Below the pieces are notes generated by a model, which saw nothing but the letters and a program-made list of their open reading frames with translations, was not told the DNA's origin and did not search any database. Shown piece after piece: positions 41,520-51,029 of a stretch of 64,000 nucleotides of DNA (positions are counted from its first letter, which is position 1; each line of letters starts with the position of its first letter). This DNA comes from Microbacterium sp. MYb62 (GTDB lineage: Bacteria > Actinomycetota > Actinomycetes > Actinomycetales > Microbacteriaceae), in NCBI RefSeq assembly GCF_002979475.1, contig NZ_PCOY01000005.1:124001-188000 (forward strand), in the 5' to 3' direction. Position numbers and translations under genes: made by a program.

Positions 41520-41610
41520 GTGCTCAGCCTATCGAGCATGCCCGGTCGTCGAGCGATTCGTCCGCTCGCTCCGCGCGGTCCGGCTGTTCGCGCGGTCCGC
41601 CGCTCCGCGC

Positions 41611-41670
41611 ACCGTCTCCCCGAGCACCGTCTCCCCGAGAACCGTCTCCTCGAGAACCGTCTCCCCGAAT
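41611..41670 (+). repeat. Four tandem 15-bp repeats
   Basis: The unit ACCGTCTCCCCGAGA (last bases vary: AGC, AGA, AGA, AAT) occurs four times head to tail with no spacers; the third copy has one internal change. The array is just ahead of the large hairpin at 41675-41733 and about 90 bp upstream of the acpS start. Being a multiple of three it is open in several frames, but no gene is evident. Confidence 0.9.
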
Positions 41671-41674
41671 GTAC

Positions 41675-41733
41675 GCCGACACGCCAGATGTCGGACGGAA
41701 CCGGGAAGCACGTCCGACATCTGGCGTGTCGGC
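41675..41733. terminator. Long perfect hairpin between acpS and glmS
   Basis: Bases 41675-41697 pair perfectly with 41711-41733, giving a 23-bp stem and a 13-base loop. The arms begin GCCGACACGCCAG and end CTGGCGTGTCGGC. It could terminate glmS transcription, but the stem is far longer than needed and lacks a T tract. A shorter hairpin with the same GCCGACAC arms follows ppx (45769-45802). A small repeated palindromic element is a fair alternative. Confidence 0.75.
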
Positions 41734-41764
41734 CCCCGGTGTGTGCGTCGCGAGGGCATCGTCG

Positions 41765-41820
41765 GCGAAGGCATCGCGGCGAAGGCGTCGCGGCGAAGGC
41801 GTCGTCGCGAAGGCGTCGCG
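41765..41820 (+). repeat. Four tandem 14-bp repeats
   Basis: The unit GCGAAGGCGTCGCG, with one or two changes per copy, occurs four times at 14-bp steps; a degenerate fifth copy follows. A 14-bp period is not a multiple of three, so the array is not protein-coding. It sits between the hairpin and the 3' end of glmS. Confidence 0.85.
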
Positions 41821-41893
41821 GCGGCGGCGTCGGCGCGGCGAAGTCGCCCCGCGGGACTGGAGGAGCGGAGGTCGAGCGACGCGACTCCGGGAC

Positions 41894-43741
41894 CTACTCG
41901 ACGGTGACGGACTTCGCGAGGTTGCGCGGCTGGTCGACGTCGAGCCCCTTCGCGGTGGCCAGTGCCATCGCGAAGATCTGCAGCGGCACGACAGCCAGCA
42001 GCGGCTCGAACATCGCCCCGGCGAGCGGGATGCGGATGACCTCGTCGGCGAACGGCAGCACCGCGACATCGCCCTCTTCGGCGATCACGATCACCCTGGC
42101 GCCGCGGGCGCGGATCTCCTGGATGTTCGAGACGACCTTCGAGTGCACGAGCGCGGAGTGGCGCGGCGACGGCACCAGCACGAACACCGGCTGCCCGGGC
42201 TCGATCAGCGCGATCGGGCCGTGCTTGAGCTCACCGGCGGCGAAGCCCTCGGCGTGGATGTAGGAGATCTCCTTGAGCTTGAGCGCTCCCTCGAGGGCGA
42301 TCGGGTAGCCGACGTGGCGACCGAGGAACAGCACGGAGCGTGTGTCGGCCATCCAGCCGGCGAGCTGCGTGACGTGCTCCTGCTCGCTCTCGAGCACCTT
42401 CGCGATCTTCTCCGGCAGCGCGGCCAGCTCGTCGACGTCGACCGACGCGTCCGCGACCGCACCGCGCACCCGGCCCATGTGCAGGCCCAGCAGCAGGAGC
42501 GCGGTGATCTGCGCCGAGAACGCCTTGGTCGAGGCGACGGCGACCTCGGGGCCGGCGTGGGTGTAGACGACGGCATCCGACTCGCGCGGGATCGTGGCGC
42601 CCTGCGTGTTGCAGATCGAGAGCGTGCGTGCGCCGCGCTCACGGGCGTACTTCACGGCCATGAGCGTGTCCATGGTCTCGCCCGACTGGCTGATCGAGAC
42701 GACCAGGGTGTCGGCGCCGATCACCGGATCGCGGTAGCGGAACTCGTGGGCGAGCTCGACGTCGACCGCGACGCGCGCCCACTGCTCGATCGCGTACTTC
42801 CCGACGAGGGCGGCGTAGGACGCGGTGCCGCAGGCCGTGATGATGACGCGGTTGATGCCGATGAAGAGCTCGTCGAGTCCGTCGAGCTCGGGGATGACGA
42901 CCTGGCCGTCCTGGATGCGTCCGCGGATCGTGTTGGCGACCGCCTCCGGCTGCTCCGCGACTTCCTTGGCCATGAAGCTCGACCATCCGCCCTTCTCCGC
43001 GGCGGCGGCATCCCACGAGACGTCGAACGGCTCGGGGTCGACGGGCGTGCCGGCGAAGTCGGTGACCGTGACGGCGTCCGGGGTGATGGACACGATCTGG
43101 TCCTGCCCGATCGCGAGCGCCTTCCGGGTGTACTCGATGAAGGCGGCGACGTCGGAACCGAGGAAGTTCTCCCCCTCGCCCAGTCCGATCACGAGCGGCG
43201 AGTTGCGACGAGCGCCGACGACGAGTCCGGGGTGGTCCTGGTGCATCGCGAGGAGCGTGAAGGCGCCCTCGAGGCGGTTCACGACGCTGCGGAAGGCCCG
43301 CTGCAGGTCGCCGCCGTTTCCGGCGTACTCGCGCCCCAGGAGGGCGGCAGCGACCTCGGTGTCGGTCTCGCTGCGGAACACCACGCCGTCGGCGAGGAGC
43401 TCGTCGCGCAGGGCGGAGAAGTTCTCGATGATGCCGTTGTGGATCACGGCGAGCTTGTCGTGGTCGGCGAGATGCGGATGCGCGTTGCCGTCGGTCGGGC
43501 CGCCGTGCGTCGCCCACCGGGTGTGGCCGATGCCGGTCGACCCGTCGGGGAGCGGCGCGTCGACCAGCGAGTCGCGCAGCACGGCCAGCTTGCCCGCCTT
43601 CTTGCGCACGCCCAGCGCACCGTCCCCGTCGATGACGGCGACGCCCGCGGAGTCGTAGCCGCGATACTCCAGACGGGCGAGACCGGCGAGAAGGATGTCC
43701 TGGCTGGGGCGCGGGCCCACGTATCCGACGATTCCACACAT
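41894..43741 (-). CDS. glmS: Glutamine-fructose-6-phosphate aminotransferase GlmS
   Basis: GlmS makes glucosamine-6-phosphate, the first step to UDP-GlcNAc. The 615-residue protein starts MCGIVGYVG with the nucleophilic Cys2, has the class II amidotransferase domain to about residue 215, and two SIS domains (~285-415, with SISQSGETMDT, and ~460-590, with LGRHVGYPIALEGALKLKEI). It ends PRNLAKSVTVE. No ribozyme-type leader was seen in the 84-bp gap to coaA. glmM, the next pathway enzyme, is 3.2 kb away. Confidence 0.97.
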   Translation of the reverse strand: MCGIVGYVGPRPSQDILLAGLARLEYRGYDSAGVAVIDGDGALGVRKKAGKLAVLRDSLVDAPLPDGSTGIGHTRWATHGGPTDGNAHPHLADHDKLAVIHNGIIENFSALRDELLADGVVFRSETDTEVAAALLGREYAGNGGDLQRAFRSVVNRLEGAFTLLAMHQDHPGLVVGARRNSPLVIGLGEGENFLGSDVAAFIEYTRKALAIGQDQIVSITPDAVTVTDFAGTPVDPEPFDVSWDAAAAEKGGWSSFMAKEVAEQPEAVANTIRGRIQDGQVVIPELDGLDELFIGINRVIITACGTASYAALVGKYAIEQWARVAVDVELAHEFRYRDPVIGADTLVVSISQSGETMDTLMAVKYARERGARTLSICNTQGATIPRESDAVVYTHAGPEVAVASTKAFSAQITALLLLGLHMGRVRGAVADASVDVDELAALPEKIAKVLESEQEHVTQLAGWMADTRSVLFLGRHVGYPIALEGALKLKEISYIHAEGFAAGELKHGPIALIEPGQPVFVLVPSPRHSALVHSKVVSNIQEIRARGARVIVIAEEGDVAVLPFADEVIRIPLAGAMFEPLLAVVPLQIFAMALATAKGLDVDQPRNLAKSVTVE

Positions 43742-43825
43742 GCGATCAAGAGTAAGGCGGGATTTTTGCGAGTCGTCCGTACTATCTTCGGCGCCCCACC
43801 GCGTCGGCATCCGCGGCCCAGAGCG

Positions 43826-44779
43826 TCAGAGCTTGCGCAGCAGAACGGTCTCGACGTCGTGGTCGGCGCCCTTGCGCAGCACCAGACGCGCACGGTGCCG
43901 TGTCGGCATCACGTTCTCGACGAGGTTGGGCATGTTGATCTCGTTCCAGTATCCGAGCGCCGTGGTGATCGCCTCCTCGTCCGTGAGGTGTGCGAACACG
44001 TTGAAGTACGACGAGGGGTTGCTGAAGGCGGCCTGACGCAGCGCGAGGAAGCGATCGACGTACCACTTCTCGATGTGCGCGGTGTCGGCGTCCACGAAGA
44101 TCGAGAAGTCGAACAGATCGCTGACCGCGACGTCGTTCGGAGCGGGCGGGGGCTGCAGCACGTTCAGCCCCTCCACGATGACCACGTCGGGGCGTCGCAC
44201 CACGACGTTCGCATCCGGGACGATGTCGTAGCGCATGTGCGAGTAGAACGGTGCGCGCACCTCGGTGGCGCCGCTCTTGACCTCGGTGAGGAACTCGATC
44301 AGCGCCCGACGGTCGTACGACTCGGGGAAGCCCTTGCGATCCATGATCCCCCGGCGCTCGAGCTCGGCGTTCGGGTACAGGAACCCGTCGGTGGTCACCA
44401 GCTCGACCCGCGGCGTTCCCGGCCACCGGCTCATGAGCTCGCGGAGGAGGCGGGCGATCGTCGATTTGCCGACGGCGACCGACCCCGCGACGCCCACGAC
44501 GAACGGGGTCGTGGTGTCGTCCTCCTGGAGGAACGACGACGTGGCGGCCCCCAGACGCTTGGTCGAGGTCGCATAGAGGCTGAGCAGGCGGCTCAGCGGC
44601 AGGTACACCTCGCGCACCTCGGTGAGGGAGAGCCGGTCCCCGATGCCCCGCAGCTCGACGACCTCGGTCTCGGTGAGCGGCTGGTCGAGCCCGGCGGCCA
44701 GCCGCGCCCATTCCGCGCGACCGATCTCCCGGTAGGGCGACAGCGGGAGCGTGGGGTCGACGGTGGTCACGGAGTACAT
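43826..44779 (-). CDS. coaA: Pantothenate kinase, type I (CoaA)
   Basis: CoaA phosphorylates pantothenate in coenzyme A synthesis. The 317-residue protein has the type I P-loop [12 protein letters not shown] near residues 96-107, the [20 protein letters not shown] segment and [16 protein letters not shown] 44779 gives the normal length; an upstream opening overlaps the divergent ppx gene. It is divergent from ppx with only 28 bp between them. Confidence 0.96.
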   Translation of the reverse strand: MYSVTTVDPTLPLSPYREIGRAEWARLAAGLDQPLTETEVVELRGIGDRLSLTEVREVYLPLSRLLSLYATSTKRLGAATSSFLQEDDTTTPFVVGVAGSVAVGKSTIARLLRELMSRWPGTPRVELVTTDGFLYPNAELERRGIMDRKGFPESYDRRALIEFLTEVKSGATEVRAPFYSHMRYDIVPDANVVVRRPDVVIVEGLNVLQPPPAPNDVAVSDLFDFSIFVDADTAHIEKWYVDRFLALRQAAFSNPSSYFNVFAHLTDEEAITTALGYWNEINMPNLVENVMPTRHRARLVLRKGADHDVETVLLRKL

Positions 44780-44807
44780 CGTATCGGGGGGCGAGTAGTC
44801 TCTTCCC

Positions 44808-45752
44808 GTGCGCCTGGGAGTCCTCGACATCGGATCCAACACCGTCCACATGCTGGCGGCCGACGTCCGCCCCGGTGGACGGCCGCTCGCGACGACGAGC
44901 GACAGGACGGTGCTGCGCCTCATGCGCTACCTCACACCCGACGGCGCCATCTCGGAGGAGGGCGTGGTCGCGCTCGAGGCCGCGGTCGCGCAGGCTCGTC
45001 GTGTCGCCGAGACCGAGCGCGTGGATGCGCTGCTGGCGACGGCGACGAGCGCCGTGCGCGATGCGCGCAACGGCGCCGACGTCATCGCCCGCATCGAGAC
45101 TGCGCTCGGCCAGCCGCTGCAGGTGCTCGACGGCGAGACCGAGGCCGAGCTGACCTTCCTCGCGGTGCGCCGCTGGTTCGGCTGGTCGGCGGGGCAGATC
45201 CTGCTCCTCGACATCGGCGGCGGTTCTCTGGAGATCGCGGCGGGCGCGGAGGAGCTGCCGGATGCCGCGGCGTCCGTGCCCCTCGGCGCCGGGCGCATGA
45301 CCGTGCAGTTCCTGCCGAACGATCCTCCGGGAGAGAGCGATGTCGCGAGACTCCGCACCCACGCGGAGACGACCCTCGCTGCGGTGCTTCCGCAGTTCCT
45401 CGCACTCCCCCGTCCCGATCACGTCGTCGGATCTTCCAAGGCCATCCGCTCCCTCGCGCGGCTGGTCGGTTATCCCGTGCCCGGCTGGTCGGGGAGCGAG
45501 CGGATGCTGCTGCCCCGGGCCTCGCTGGGCTCCTGGATCCCCCGACTCGCACGCCTGCCCGCTTCGGCCAGGCAGGAGCTGCCCGGCATCACCCCCGACC
45601 GGACGTTCCAGATCGTGGCCGCCGCCGTCTCTCTGCATGCGGCGATGACCGCGCTCGCGGTGGACGAACTCGAAGTCTCGCCGTGGGCGCTGCGCGAAGG
45701 CGTACTGCTGCGATACATCGAGCAGCTGAATTGGAGCGGCGCCCGGGACTGA
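44808..45752 (+). CDS. Ppx/GppA family phosphatase
   Basis: This family hydrolyses polyphosphate and/or guanosine pentaphosphate (pppGpp). The 314-residue protein has the ASKHA opening [18 protein letters not shown], the second motif [15 protein letters not shown] and the GGGS motif [12 protein letters not shown]. It starts with GTG 44808; a TAGTCT box (44796-44801) seven bases ahead suggests a leaderless transcript. It sits on the plus strand inside an otherwise leftward housekeeping series. Confidence 0.92.
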   Translation: MRLGVLDIGSNTVHMLAADVRPGGRPLATTSDRTVLRLMRYLTPDGAISEEGVVALEAAVAQARRVAETERVDALLATATSAVRDARNGADVIARIETALGQPLQVLDGETEAELTFLAVRRWFGWSAGQILLLDIGGGSLEIAAGAEELPDAAASVPLGAGRMTVQFLPNDPPGESDVARLRTHAETTLAAVLPQFLALPRPDHVVGSSKAIRSLARLVGYPVPGWSGSERMLLPRASLGSWIPRLARLPASARQELPGITPDRTFQIVAAAVSLHAAMTALAVDELEVSPWALREGVLLRYIEQLNWSGARD

Positions 45753-45768
45753 GCGCCCCTGCGGAGTT

Positions 45769-45802
45769 CGCCGACACACCCCCTGTTGCCGTTGTGTCGG
45801 CG
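45769..45802 (+). terminator. Hairpin downstream of ppx
   Basis: CGCCGACACA (45769-45778) pairs with TGTGTCGGCG (45793-45802) around a 14-base loop, 17 bases after the ppx stop. The arms share GCCGACAC with the long hairpin at 41675-41733. Likely a terminator; no T tract. Confidence 0.55.
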
Positions 45803-45924
45803 CCGGTATCCTCTGACGAAAGCGCACCTCCCCGGTCACCATCCGGAGATCGGGAAGGCGCGAACCGGGCGAACACCGTCCTCCCGGACGTGCCGTCCCA
45901 TGGTCATCGGCGTCGGGGGGTGCT

Positions 45925-46854
45925 GTGAGTCCAGGAAGCGCGAGAGAAGTCGGCTCCGCAGAACTGCTCTCGCACGGTATCGGCGCGCTCGGCGACCGCC
46001 CGCCGCTCCGCGCCGTGGAGCGCACACCGGGTCCGGTGATCCTGCTGTCTCTGCACGGCGGCCCGACCGAGCTGGCGATCGACACCGTCGCGGCGCACCC
46101 GGACCATGCGGTCTTCGCCTTCGTCGACACGGTGCGCTCACCGTCGACGACCCGGACGGGACCGTGGGCGGCGCTCGAGAGCGGACTCGTGGTCGCCTCA
46201 CCGGGGATCGCCCGCCGTGTGCGGTGCGAGGGCGCCTGGCGCATCACCGCCGCCTACGTTCCCCGCGCCGCCCTCGGCGCGGTCGGCGCTGCGCTGCCGT
46301 CGACGTCCGGAGTCTTCCCGCGTCGACGGCCGTTGGACCGCGCGATGCAGGCCTTCATCGAGCAGATCCTCGCCGCCGAAGACCAGGCGACGGCGATCGA
46401 ACGGTACGCGATCGAGCGGCTGATCATCGAGATGAGCGACGCGATCCTGCTCGATCGCGTCGGCGAAGCCTCGAGCCGTCGTTCCCCTCGTGCCGCATTG
46501 CGAGACAGAGCCGTCGCGGTGATCACGCAGCGGTGCGGCGACCCCGGCCTGAATCCGGCGCTGGTCGCCCGCGAGGTGCAGACCTCTTTGCGCCAGCTCC
46601 AGCTGGTGTTCGCCGAGGCCGGGAAGAGCGTGGCGGGAGAGATCCGTCACCAGCGGGCGCAGCTCGCACGATCCCTGCTGATCGACAGCCGTTTCGATGT
46701 GCTGAGCATCGAGCAGATCTCGCAGCGCGCCGGCTTCCACTCTCCGATGAGCCTGCGCCGCGCCCTCGACGACGACTACGGCACCACACCGCGCGCACTC
46801 CGTGCGCACCGCAGCGCCGATCGGGACGCCGAACGCGAACCGGCCGGCCGCTGA
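45925..46854 (+). CDS. AraC-family transcriptional regulator
   Basis: The 309-residue protein has an N-terminal ligand/dimer region without recognisable motif (residues ~1-190). The C-terminal double helix-turn-helix (~195-295) includes LNPALVAREVQTSLRQLQLV and ISQRAGFHSPMSLRRALDDD, then YGTTPRALRAHR, as in AraC/XylS proteins. It starts with GTG 45925. No neighbouring catabolic gene suggests its target. It converges on glmM with a shared terminator. Confidence 0.88.
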   Translation: MSPGSAREVGSAELLSHGIGALGDRPPLRAVERTPGPVILLSLHGGPTELAIDTVAAHPDHAVFAFVDTVRSPSTTRTGPWAALESGLVVASPGIARRVRCEGAWRITAAYVPRAALGAVGAALPSTSGVFPRRRPLDRAMQAFIEQILAAEDQATAIERYAIERLIIEMSDAILLDRVGEASSRRSPRAALRDRAVAVITQRCGDPGLNPALVAREVQTSLRQLQLVFAEAGKSVAGEIRHQRAQLARSLLIDSRFDVLSIEQISQRAGFHSPMSLRRALDDDYGTTPRALRAHRSADRDAEREPAGR

Positions 46855-46874
46855 GAGCAGCGACCGGCCGGTTC
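46837..46874. terminator. Bidirectional terminator between araC-type gene and glmM
   Basis: GAACCGGCCGG (46837-46847) pairs with CCGGCCGGTTC (46864-46874), and an inner CGCTG/CAGCG stem extends it after one mismatch. The hairpin overlaps the stop codon of the AraC gene and lies 31 bases from the 3' end of glmM, so it can serve both convergent genes. Confidence 0.75.
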
Positions 46875-46904
46875 GAGAGGCTCTGTCAGCAGAGCGCCAG
46901 GGCG

Positions 46905-48263
46905 TCAGAGCGCCAGGCGCTCCTGCACGACCTCCGCGAGGCGTCCGGCGTAGGCGTGCACCGACTCCGCGTCCGCGGCTTCGACCATGACCCGCACCAG
47001 CGGCTCGGTCCCGGACTTGCGCAGCAGCACCCGGCCGGTGTCGCCGAGTTCGGCCTCGACGTCGCGGACGGCCTGCAGCACGACCTCGTCGTCGGCGACG
47101 CGATCCTTGTCGACGTCGCGCACGTTGATCAGCACCTGCGGGTACACGGTCATGACGGACGCGAGCTCGGCGATGCTCTTCTTCTGCCTCGCCATCTCGG
47201 CCACCAGGTGCAGTCCGGTGAGGATGCCGTCACCGGTGGTGGCGTACTCGCTCATGATGACGTGACCGGACTGCTCGCCGCCGAGTGCGTATCCGCCCTC
47301 GTTCATGTCCTCGAGGACGTAGCGGTCGCCGACGGCGGTCTGGCGCACCGTGATCCCGTGCTCGCGCATCGCGACATGCAGACCGAGGTTGCTCATCACG
47401 GTCGCGACGAGGGTGTCGTCGGTGAGATGGCCGCGCTCCTTCATCGACACCGCGATGATCGCCATGATCTGATCGCCGTCGATGGCGTTGCCCTCGGCGT
47501 CGACCGCCAAGCAGCGGTCCGCATCGCCGTCGTGGGCGATGCCGATGTCGGCGCCCAGACGGACGACGGCCTCGGCGAGGTTGTCGAGGTGGGTCGAGCC
47601 GACGCCGTCGTTGATGTTCCAGCCGTCGGGATCGGCTCCGATGACGGTGACCTCGGCGCCGGCGTCGCGGAACGTCTCCGGCGATACACCGGATGCCGCC
47701 CCGTGCGCGCAGTCGAGCACCACGTGGATGCCGTCGAGCCGGTTCGGGAGCGAACCGAGAAGGTGCACGACGTAGCGGTCCTCCGCGTCGGAGAACCGGT
47801 CGATGCGACCGACGCCGGCCCCTGTCGGGCGCAGCTTCTCGCCGGCCATCGCCTCCTCGATGCGCTGCTCGACGACGTCGGGGAGCTTGCGGCCCCCGCG
47901 CGCGAAGATCTTGATGCCGTTGTCGGGAGCGGCGTTGTGCGACGCCGAGATCATCACGCCGAAGTCGGCGTCACGGTCGGCGACGAGGAACGCGAGCGCG
48001 GGCGTCGGAATGACCCCGGCCTCGAGCACATCGACGCCCGATGAGGCGAGTCCCGCGGCGACGGCCGCGGTCAGGAAATGTCCGGAGACCCTGGGGTCCC
48101 GGGCGACCACTGCGGTGAGTCGCTTGCCTTCGGCCTTGCGAGCCTCCGCAGTACGGCCCTGGCCCAGGACGACAGCAGTCGCCTGGGCCAGGGTGAGCGC
48201 CAGGTCGGCGGTGAGGATGCCATTGGCGAGTCCTCGCACACCGTCCGTGCCAAAGATCGGCAT
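46905..48263 (-). CDS. glmM: Phosphoglucosamine mutase GlmM
   Basis: GlmM converts glucosamine-6-phosphate to glucosamine-1-phosphate for cell-wall precursors. The 452-residue protein starts [15 protein letters not shown] and has the active-site phosphoserine loop [19 protein letters not shown] (Ser108), the metal loop [11 protein letters not shown] and the sugar loop [19 protein letters not shown]. The final phosphate-binding loop [15 protein letters not shown] is also present. It follows rpsI after 14 bases, the conserved actinobacterial order. Confidence 0.97.
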   Translation of the reverse strand: MPIFGTDGVRGLANGILTADLALTLAQATAVVLGQGRTAEARKAEGKRLTAVVARDPRVSGHFLTAAVAAGLASSGVDVLEAGVIPTPALAFLVADRDADFGVMISASHNAAPDNGIKIFARGGRKLPDVVEQRIEEAMAGEKLRPTGAGVGRIDRFSDAEDRYVVHLLGSLPNRLDGIHVVLDCAHGAASGVSPETFRDAGAEVTVIGADPDGWNINDGVGSTHLDNLAEAVVRLGADIGIAHDGDADRCLAVDAEGNAIDGDQIMAIIAVSMKERGHLTDDTLVATVMSNLGLHVAMREHGITVRQTAVGDRYVLEDMNEGGYALGGEQSGHVIMSEYATTGDGILTGLHLVAEMARQKKSIAELASVMTVYPQVLINVRDVDKDRVADDEVVLQAVRDVEAELGDTGRVLLRKSGTEPLVRVMVEAADAESVHAYAGRLAEVVQERLAL

Positions 48264-48277
48264 CGGAGCGGTTGACC

Positions 48278-48763
48278 TTAACGCTTCGAGTACTGAGGCG
48301 CCTTACGGGCCTTCTTGAGTCCAGCCTTCTTGCGCTCCTTGACGCGAGCGTCACGCGAGAGGAAGCCGGCCTTCTTCAGGGTCGGACGGTTGTTCTCCTC
48401 GTCGATGCCGTTCAGCGAACGGGCGATGCCGAGGCGGAGCGCGCCGGCCTGGCCCGAGGGGCCACCACCGGAGATGCGCGCGATGACGTCGTATGCACCG
48501 GCGAGGTTCAGCACGGTGAACGGGTCGTTGATCAGCTGCTGGTGCAGCTTGTTCGGGAAGTAGTCCTCGATCGTGCGACCGTTGACCGTGATCGTGCCCG
48601 AGCCGGGGACGATGCGCACGCGGGCGATGGCCTGCTTGCGACGGCCGACAGCGGCACCCGGGACGCTGAGGACGGGGCGGGGAGCCGCCTCGACCACGTC
48701 GGTCTCGGGAGTCGACGTCGAGAAGTTCTGGGGGGTTTCGGTGGTGTCCTGGATGTCAGCCAC
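48278..48763 (-). CDS. rpsI: 30S ribosomal protein S9
   Basis: S9 binds the 16S rRNA head and touches P-site tRNA with its C-terminus. The 161-residue protein has a 35-residue acidic extension ([20 protein letters not shown]) typical of actinobacteria. The conserved core follows ([37 protein letters not shown]), with the basic tail ending QYSKR. It is 27 bases after rplM. Confidence 0.98.
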   Translation of the reverse strand: MADIQDTTETPQNFSTSTPETDVVEAAPRPVLSVPGAAVGRRKQAIARVRIVPGSGTITVNGRTIEDYFPNKLHQQLINDPFTVLNLAGAYDVIARISGGGPSGQAGALRLGIARSLNGIDEENNRPTLKKAGFLSRDARVKERKKAGLKKARKAPQYSKR

Positions 48764-48790
48764 GAGTATGTCCTTAAGTCTTTACGGCGC

Positions 48791-49237
48791 TTACTGGGCG
48801 ACCTGGTCGAGGGTGTACGTCTGCGGCTGCTGCGCGGCGTGCGGGTGCTCTCCACCGACGTAGACCTTGAGCTTCGAGAGCTGCTGACGGCCGAGGCTGT
48901 TCTTGGGGAGCATGCCACGGATGGCCTTCTCGACAGCGCGGACCGGGTTCTTCTCGAGGAGCTCGGCGTAGGTGACCGACTTCAGGCCGCCCGGGTAACC
49001 GGAGTGGCGGTAAGCCAGCTTCTTCTGGAGCTTCTGACCGGTGAGCGCGACCTTGTCGGCGTTCACGATGATGACGAAGTCACCCGAGTCGATGTGGTTG
49101 GCGAAGGTCGGCTTGTGCTTGCCACGCAGGAGCGTAGCGGCGTGCGAGGCGAGGCGGCCGAGAACGACGTCGGTGGCGTCGATGACGACCCAGTCGCGCT
49201 GGACTTCGCCAGCCTTGGGGGTGTAAGTGCGCGTCAC
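48791..49237 (-). CDS. rplM: 50S ribosomal protein L13
   Basis: L13 is an early-assembling large-subunit protein. The 148-residue product starts [20 protein letters not shown] and contains [20 protein letters not shown] and [20 protein letters not shown]. It heads the rplM-rpsI-glmM transcript. A leader of about 140 bases separates it from the predicted promoter, long enough for autogenous control. Confidence 0.98.
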   Translation of the reverse strand: MTRTYTPKAGEVQRDWVVIDATDVVLGRLASHAATLLRGKHKPTFANHIDSGDFVIIVNADKVALTGQKLQKKLAYRHSGYPGGLKSVTYAELLEKNPVRAVEKAIRGMLPKNSLGRQQLSKLKVYVGGEHPHAAQQPQTYTLDQVAQ

Positions 49238-49383
49238 GATAGTGCTGCTTTCTTGTGTCGAACGGAGAAGTTCGTGAATCCCACTCCGGGGTGGTTCTTC
49301 CCGACGGGGAGGAACACGCCAGTGGAGGGCTCACGTTCGGACGATGCCCCTTCTCCGCGGACGGGGAAAGGCACCAAAGGGAA

Positions 49384-49413
49384 ATCATACGCCACCGTGC
49401 GCCGTATGCCCAA
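49384..49413 (-). promoter_or_regulatory. Housekeeping promoter for rplM-rpsI
   Basis: On the minus strand TTGGGC (49413-49408), 18 bases, then TATGAT (49389-49384) resemble a primary-sigma promoter. The start would fall near 49377, leaving an untranslated leader of about 140 bases before the L13 start at 49237. Confidence 0.6.
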
Positions 49414-49422
49414 ACCCACGAC

Positions 49423-50091
49423 TCAGTCGGGTGTGACCGTCACGAGGATCGGTCGGTGATCGCTCGCCCCCTGAGGCAGGGTCGTGATGCGCTCGATCTC
49501 GAACCCGGACGAGGTGGCGAAGTCGTAGTGACCGCGGAAGACCCGGTAGCGCGTGTAGGTGTGATCGTCGCTGAGCGAGAGCGCGTAGCCGTGGTCCCGC
49601 ACGGCCTGACCGAGGTTCTCCTTGAAGATCGGATAGTTGTAGTCGCCGACCATCAGCTGGGGCAACCCCTCGCCCAGTGCCGCCAGCTCGGTGAGCGCGG
49701 CGCGGATCTGGTGCCGTCGCAGCGAGTTCAGCGCGGTCAGGGGCGCGGCGTGGAAGGACGCGACGATGAAGTCCTGGCCGTCGTCGATGTCGCGCAGCCG
49801 CGCCCCCAGCACACGTTCGTGCGCGGGCTTCGCGATGCGGTCGTGCAGCGACTTCTTGAGTCCGAGCATGCGGATCGCCTGCAGGTGGAACGTGCTGGAC
49901 CGATAGAAGAGCGCGAGGCCGAGGCGGTTGCCCTGCGTGGCATCCGCGAGGACGAGATCTCCGATCCGAGCGGGCAGCGCCGGGACGTCGCACTCCTGCA
50001 GGCAGAGGATGTCGGGATCGTGCTCGCCGACGAGCGCCGCGAGCTCCCCTGCTGCGCGATGCTTCTGGAGGTTGTATGAGATGACCTTCAT
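49423..50091 (-). CDS. Endonuclease/exonuclease/phosphatase family protein
   Basis: The 222-residue protein has the metal-dependent EEP fold motifs: VISYNLQKH at the start, DILCLQECDV (catalytic Glu), the VASFHAAPLTALNSLRR region, VGDYNYP and the C-terminal SDHRPILVTV. Substrate is not evident (nucleic acid, lipid or phosphate ester are all possible in this family). ATG 50091 was chosen because the fold begins there; the longer opening adds a low-complexity stretch overlapping the next gene. Confidence 0.85.
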   Translation of the reverse strand: MKVISYNLQKHRAAGELAALVGEHDPDILCLQECDVPALPARIGDLVLADATQGNRLGLALFYRSSTFHLQAIRMLGLKKSLHDRIAKPAHERVLGARLRDIDDGQDFIVASFHAAPLTALNSLRRHQIRAALTELAALGEGLPQLMVGDYNYPIFKENLGQAVRDHGYALSLSDDHTYTRYRVFRGHYDFATSSGFEIERITTLPQGASDHRPILVTVTPD

Positions 50092-50104
50092 GATCGTCCC
50101 CACG

Positions 50105-51028
50105 CTACTCGTCCCGACCGTGGCCCCGCTCCGGATCGCCGTCGTACCCCCAGCGGATTCCGAGGATTCCCGGGCCGAACCCGTACCGTGCCACATGCAC
50201 GGATCCGCTTCGCACGGACCGCATCACGCACGTGTAGTCCTCTCCCATCTCCGCATACTCCTCACACCAGCTCGGCTGCGCATCGGGCGGGAACCGGACC
50301 CAGATGAGGGTCTCGCGAGCGGGCCGCGACGTGGCGTGCCATGCCGACTGCCGCGATGGATACCCGGCCGGGAAGGTCTCGGTGAACTCCAAGAGAGTCG
50401 TGTCCCCCGCGGTGATCGGTTCGTCGAGAGCGATGACCACGCCCGAGAGCAGATGCCCCGGATGCAGGTGCTCCCGGTCGACACGCCCTCCGACGACGTC
50501 CGAGATGACGGACAGCACCTCGGTCTCCCGGGGAGCGACGTCGATGAGCGGGATCTCGGTGATGACCCCCTGCGTCGCCTGCACGAGCGAGCGCATGACG
50601 ATGCGCTCGACCGCGCCGTCGGATCCGACCTGCACCGTCAGCTGGGTGGAGAGGTCGCGCAGCGTCTCCTGAGGAGAGGACCGCAATGCTGCCAGCGTCT
50701 CCGCGGTCTCGCGGTTCTCGCGTTCCTCGTCGAAGGGCAGTCGCGGCGGTGGCACCGCGCCGAGCCGCGCGGAGGGTCCGAGCAGCGCGCTCAGGTGACC
50801 CCGACGCAGTCTCAGTCGATCCTCGATACCCTCCACGACGCCGAGGGACTGCGCTCCCTCGGGTTGTCTGTCGCCGGAACGCCAGTAACTGAGCGTGGCC
50901 ATCGACACGACGTTGCCGTCTTCCGCGAGCTGCTGGCGCAGACGAGCGAGGGTGATGCCGCGCTCGGAGACCGCCGCACGCAGAGCCGCCGCGAATGCGT
51001 TCGGCCGGTCGGCGGGCGGCGCGGTCAT
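50105..51028 (-). CDS. Helix-turn-helix protein of unknown regulon
   Basis: The 307-residue protein has an N-terminal XRE-like helix-turn-helix (ITLARLRQQLAEDGNVVSMA, then TLSYWRSGDRQP, residues ~25-55). A long C-terminal region of unknown fold follows, rich in beta-type sequence and containing ETLIWVRFPPDAQPSWCEEY. It lies one base after truA and 13 before the EEP gene, so the three are probably co-transcribed. Confidence 0.72.
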   Translation of the reverse strand: MTAPPADRPNAFAAALRAAVSERGITLARLRQQLAEDGNVVSMATLSYWRSGDRQPEGAQSLGVVEGIEDRLRLRRGHLSALLGPSARLGAVPPPRLPFDEERENRETAETLAALRSSPQETLRDLSTQLTVQVGSDGAVERIVMRSLVQATQGVITEIPLIDVAPRETEVLSVISDVVGGRVDREHLHPGHLLSGVVIALDEPITAGDTTLLEFTETFPAGYPSRQSAWHATSRPARETLIWVRFPPDAQPSWCEEYAEMGEDYTCVMRSVRSGSVHVARYGFGPGILGIRWGYDGDPERGHGRDE

Positions 51029-51029
51029 G

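Larger units (their letters stand above)
41520..41893. other. Gene-free gap between acpS and glmS, repeat-rich
   Basis: No credible gene was found in these 374 bases. They hold, in order, four copies of a 15-bp direct repeat, a hairpin with a 23-bp stem, and four copies of a 14-bp direct repeat (listed separately). The gap must contain the acpS promoter and the glmS terminator. Reading frames that cross it are low-complexity Thr/Val/Ser or Arg/Ala products caused by the repeats. Confidence 0.7.

Noticed and set aside
41611..41820. Possible CRISPR array
   Set aside because: The repeats are directly adjacent with no spacers, are only 14 or 15 bp long, and there are no cas genes.
41485..41907. 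Plus-strand reading frame across the acpS-glmS gap
   Set aside because: Its product is generated by the tandem repeats and hairpin, and it overlaps acpS and glmS on the opposite strand without a ribosome-binding site.
43742..43825. glmS ribozyme upstream of glmS
   Set aside because: The gap to coaA is only 84 bp and shows no ribozyme-like core; control of this type is not expected in actinobacteria.
49238..49383. Known L13 leader RNA element
   Set aside because: The leader length would allow one, but I could not identify the structure by eye, so only the promoter is annotated.
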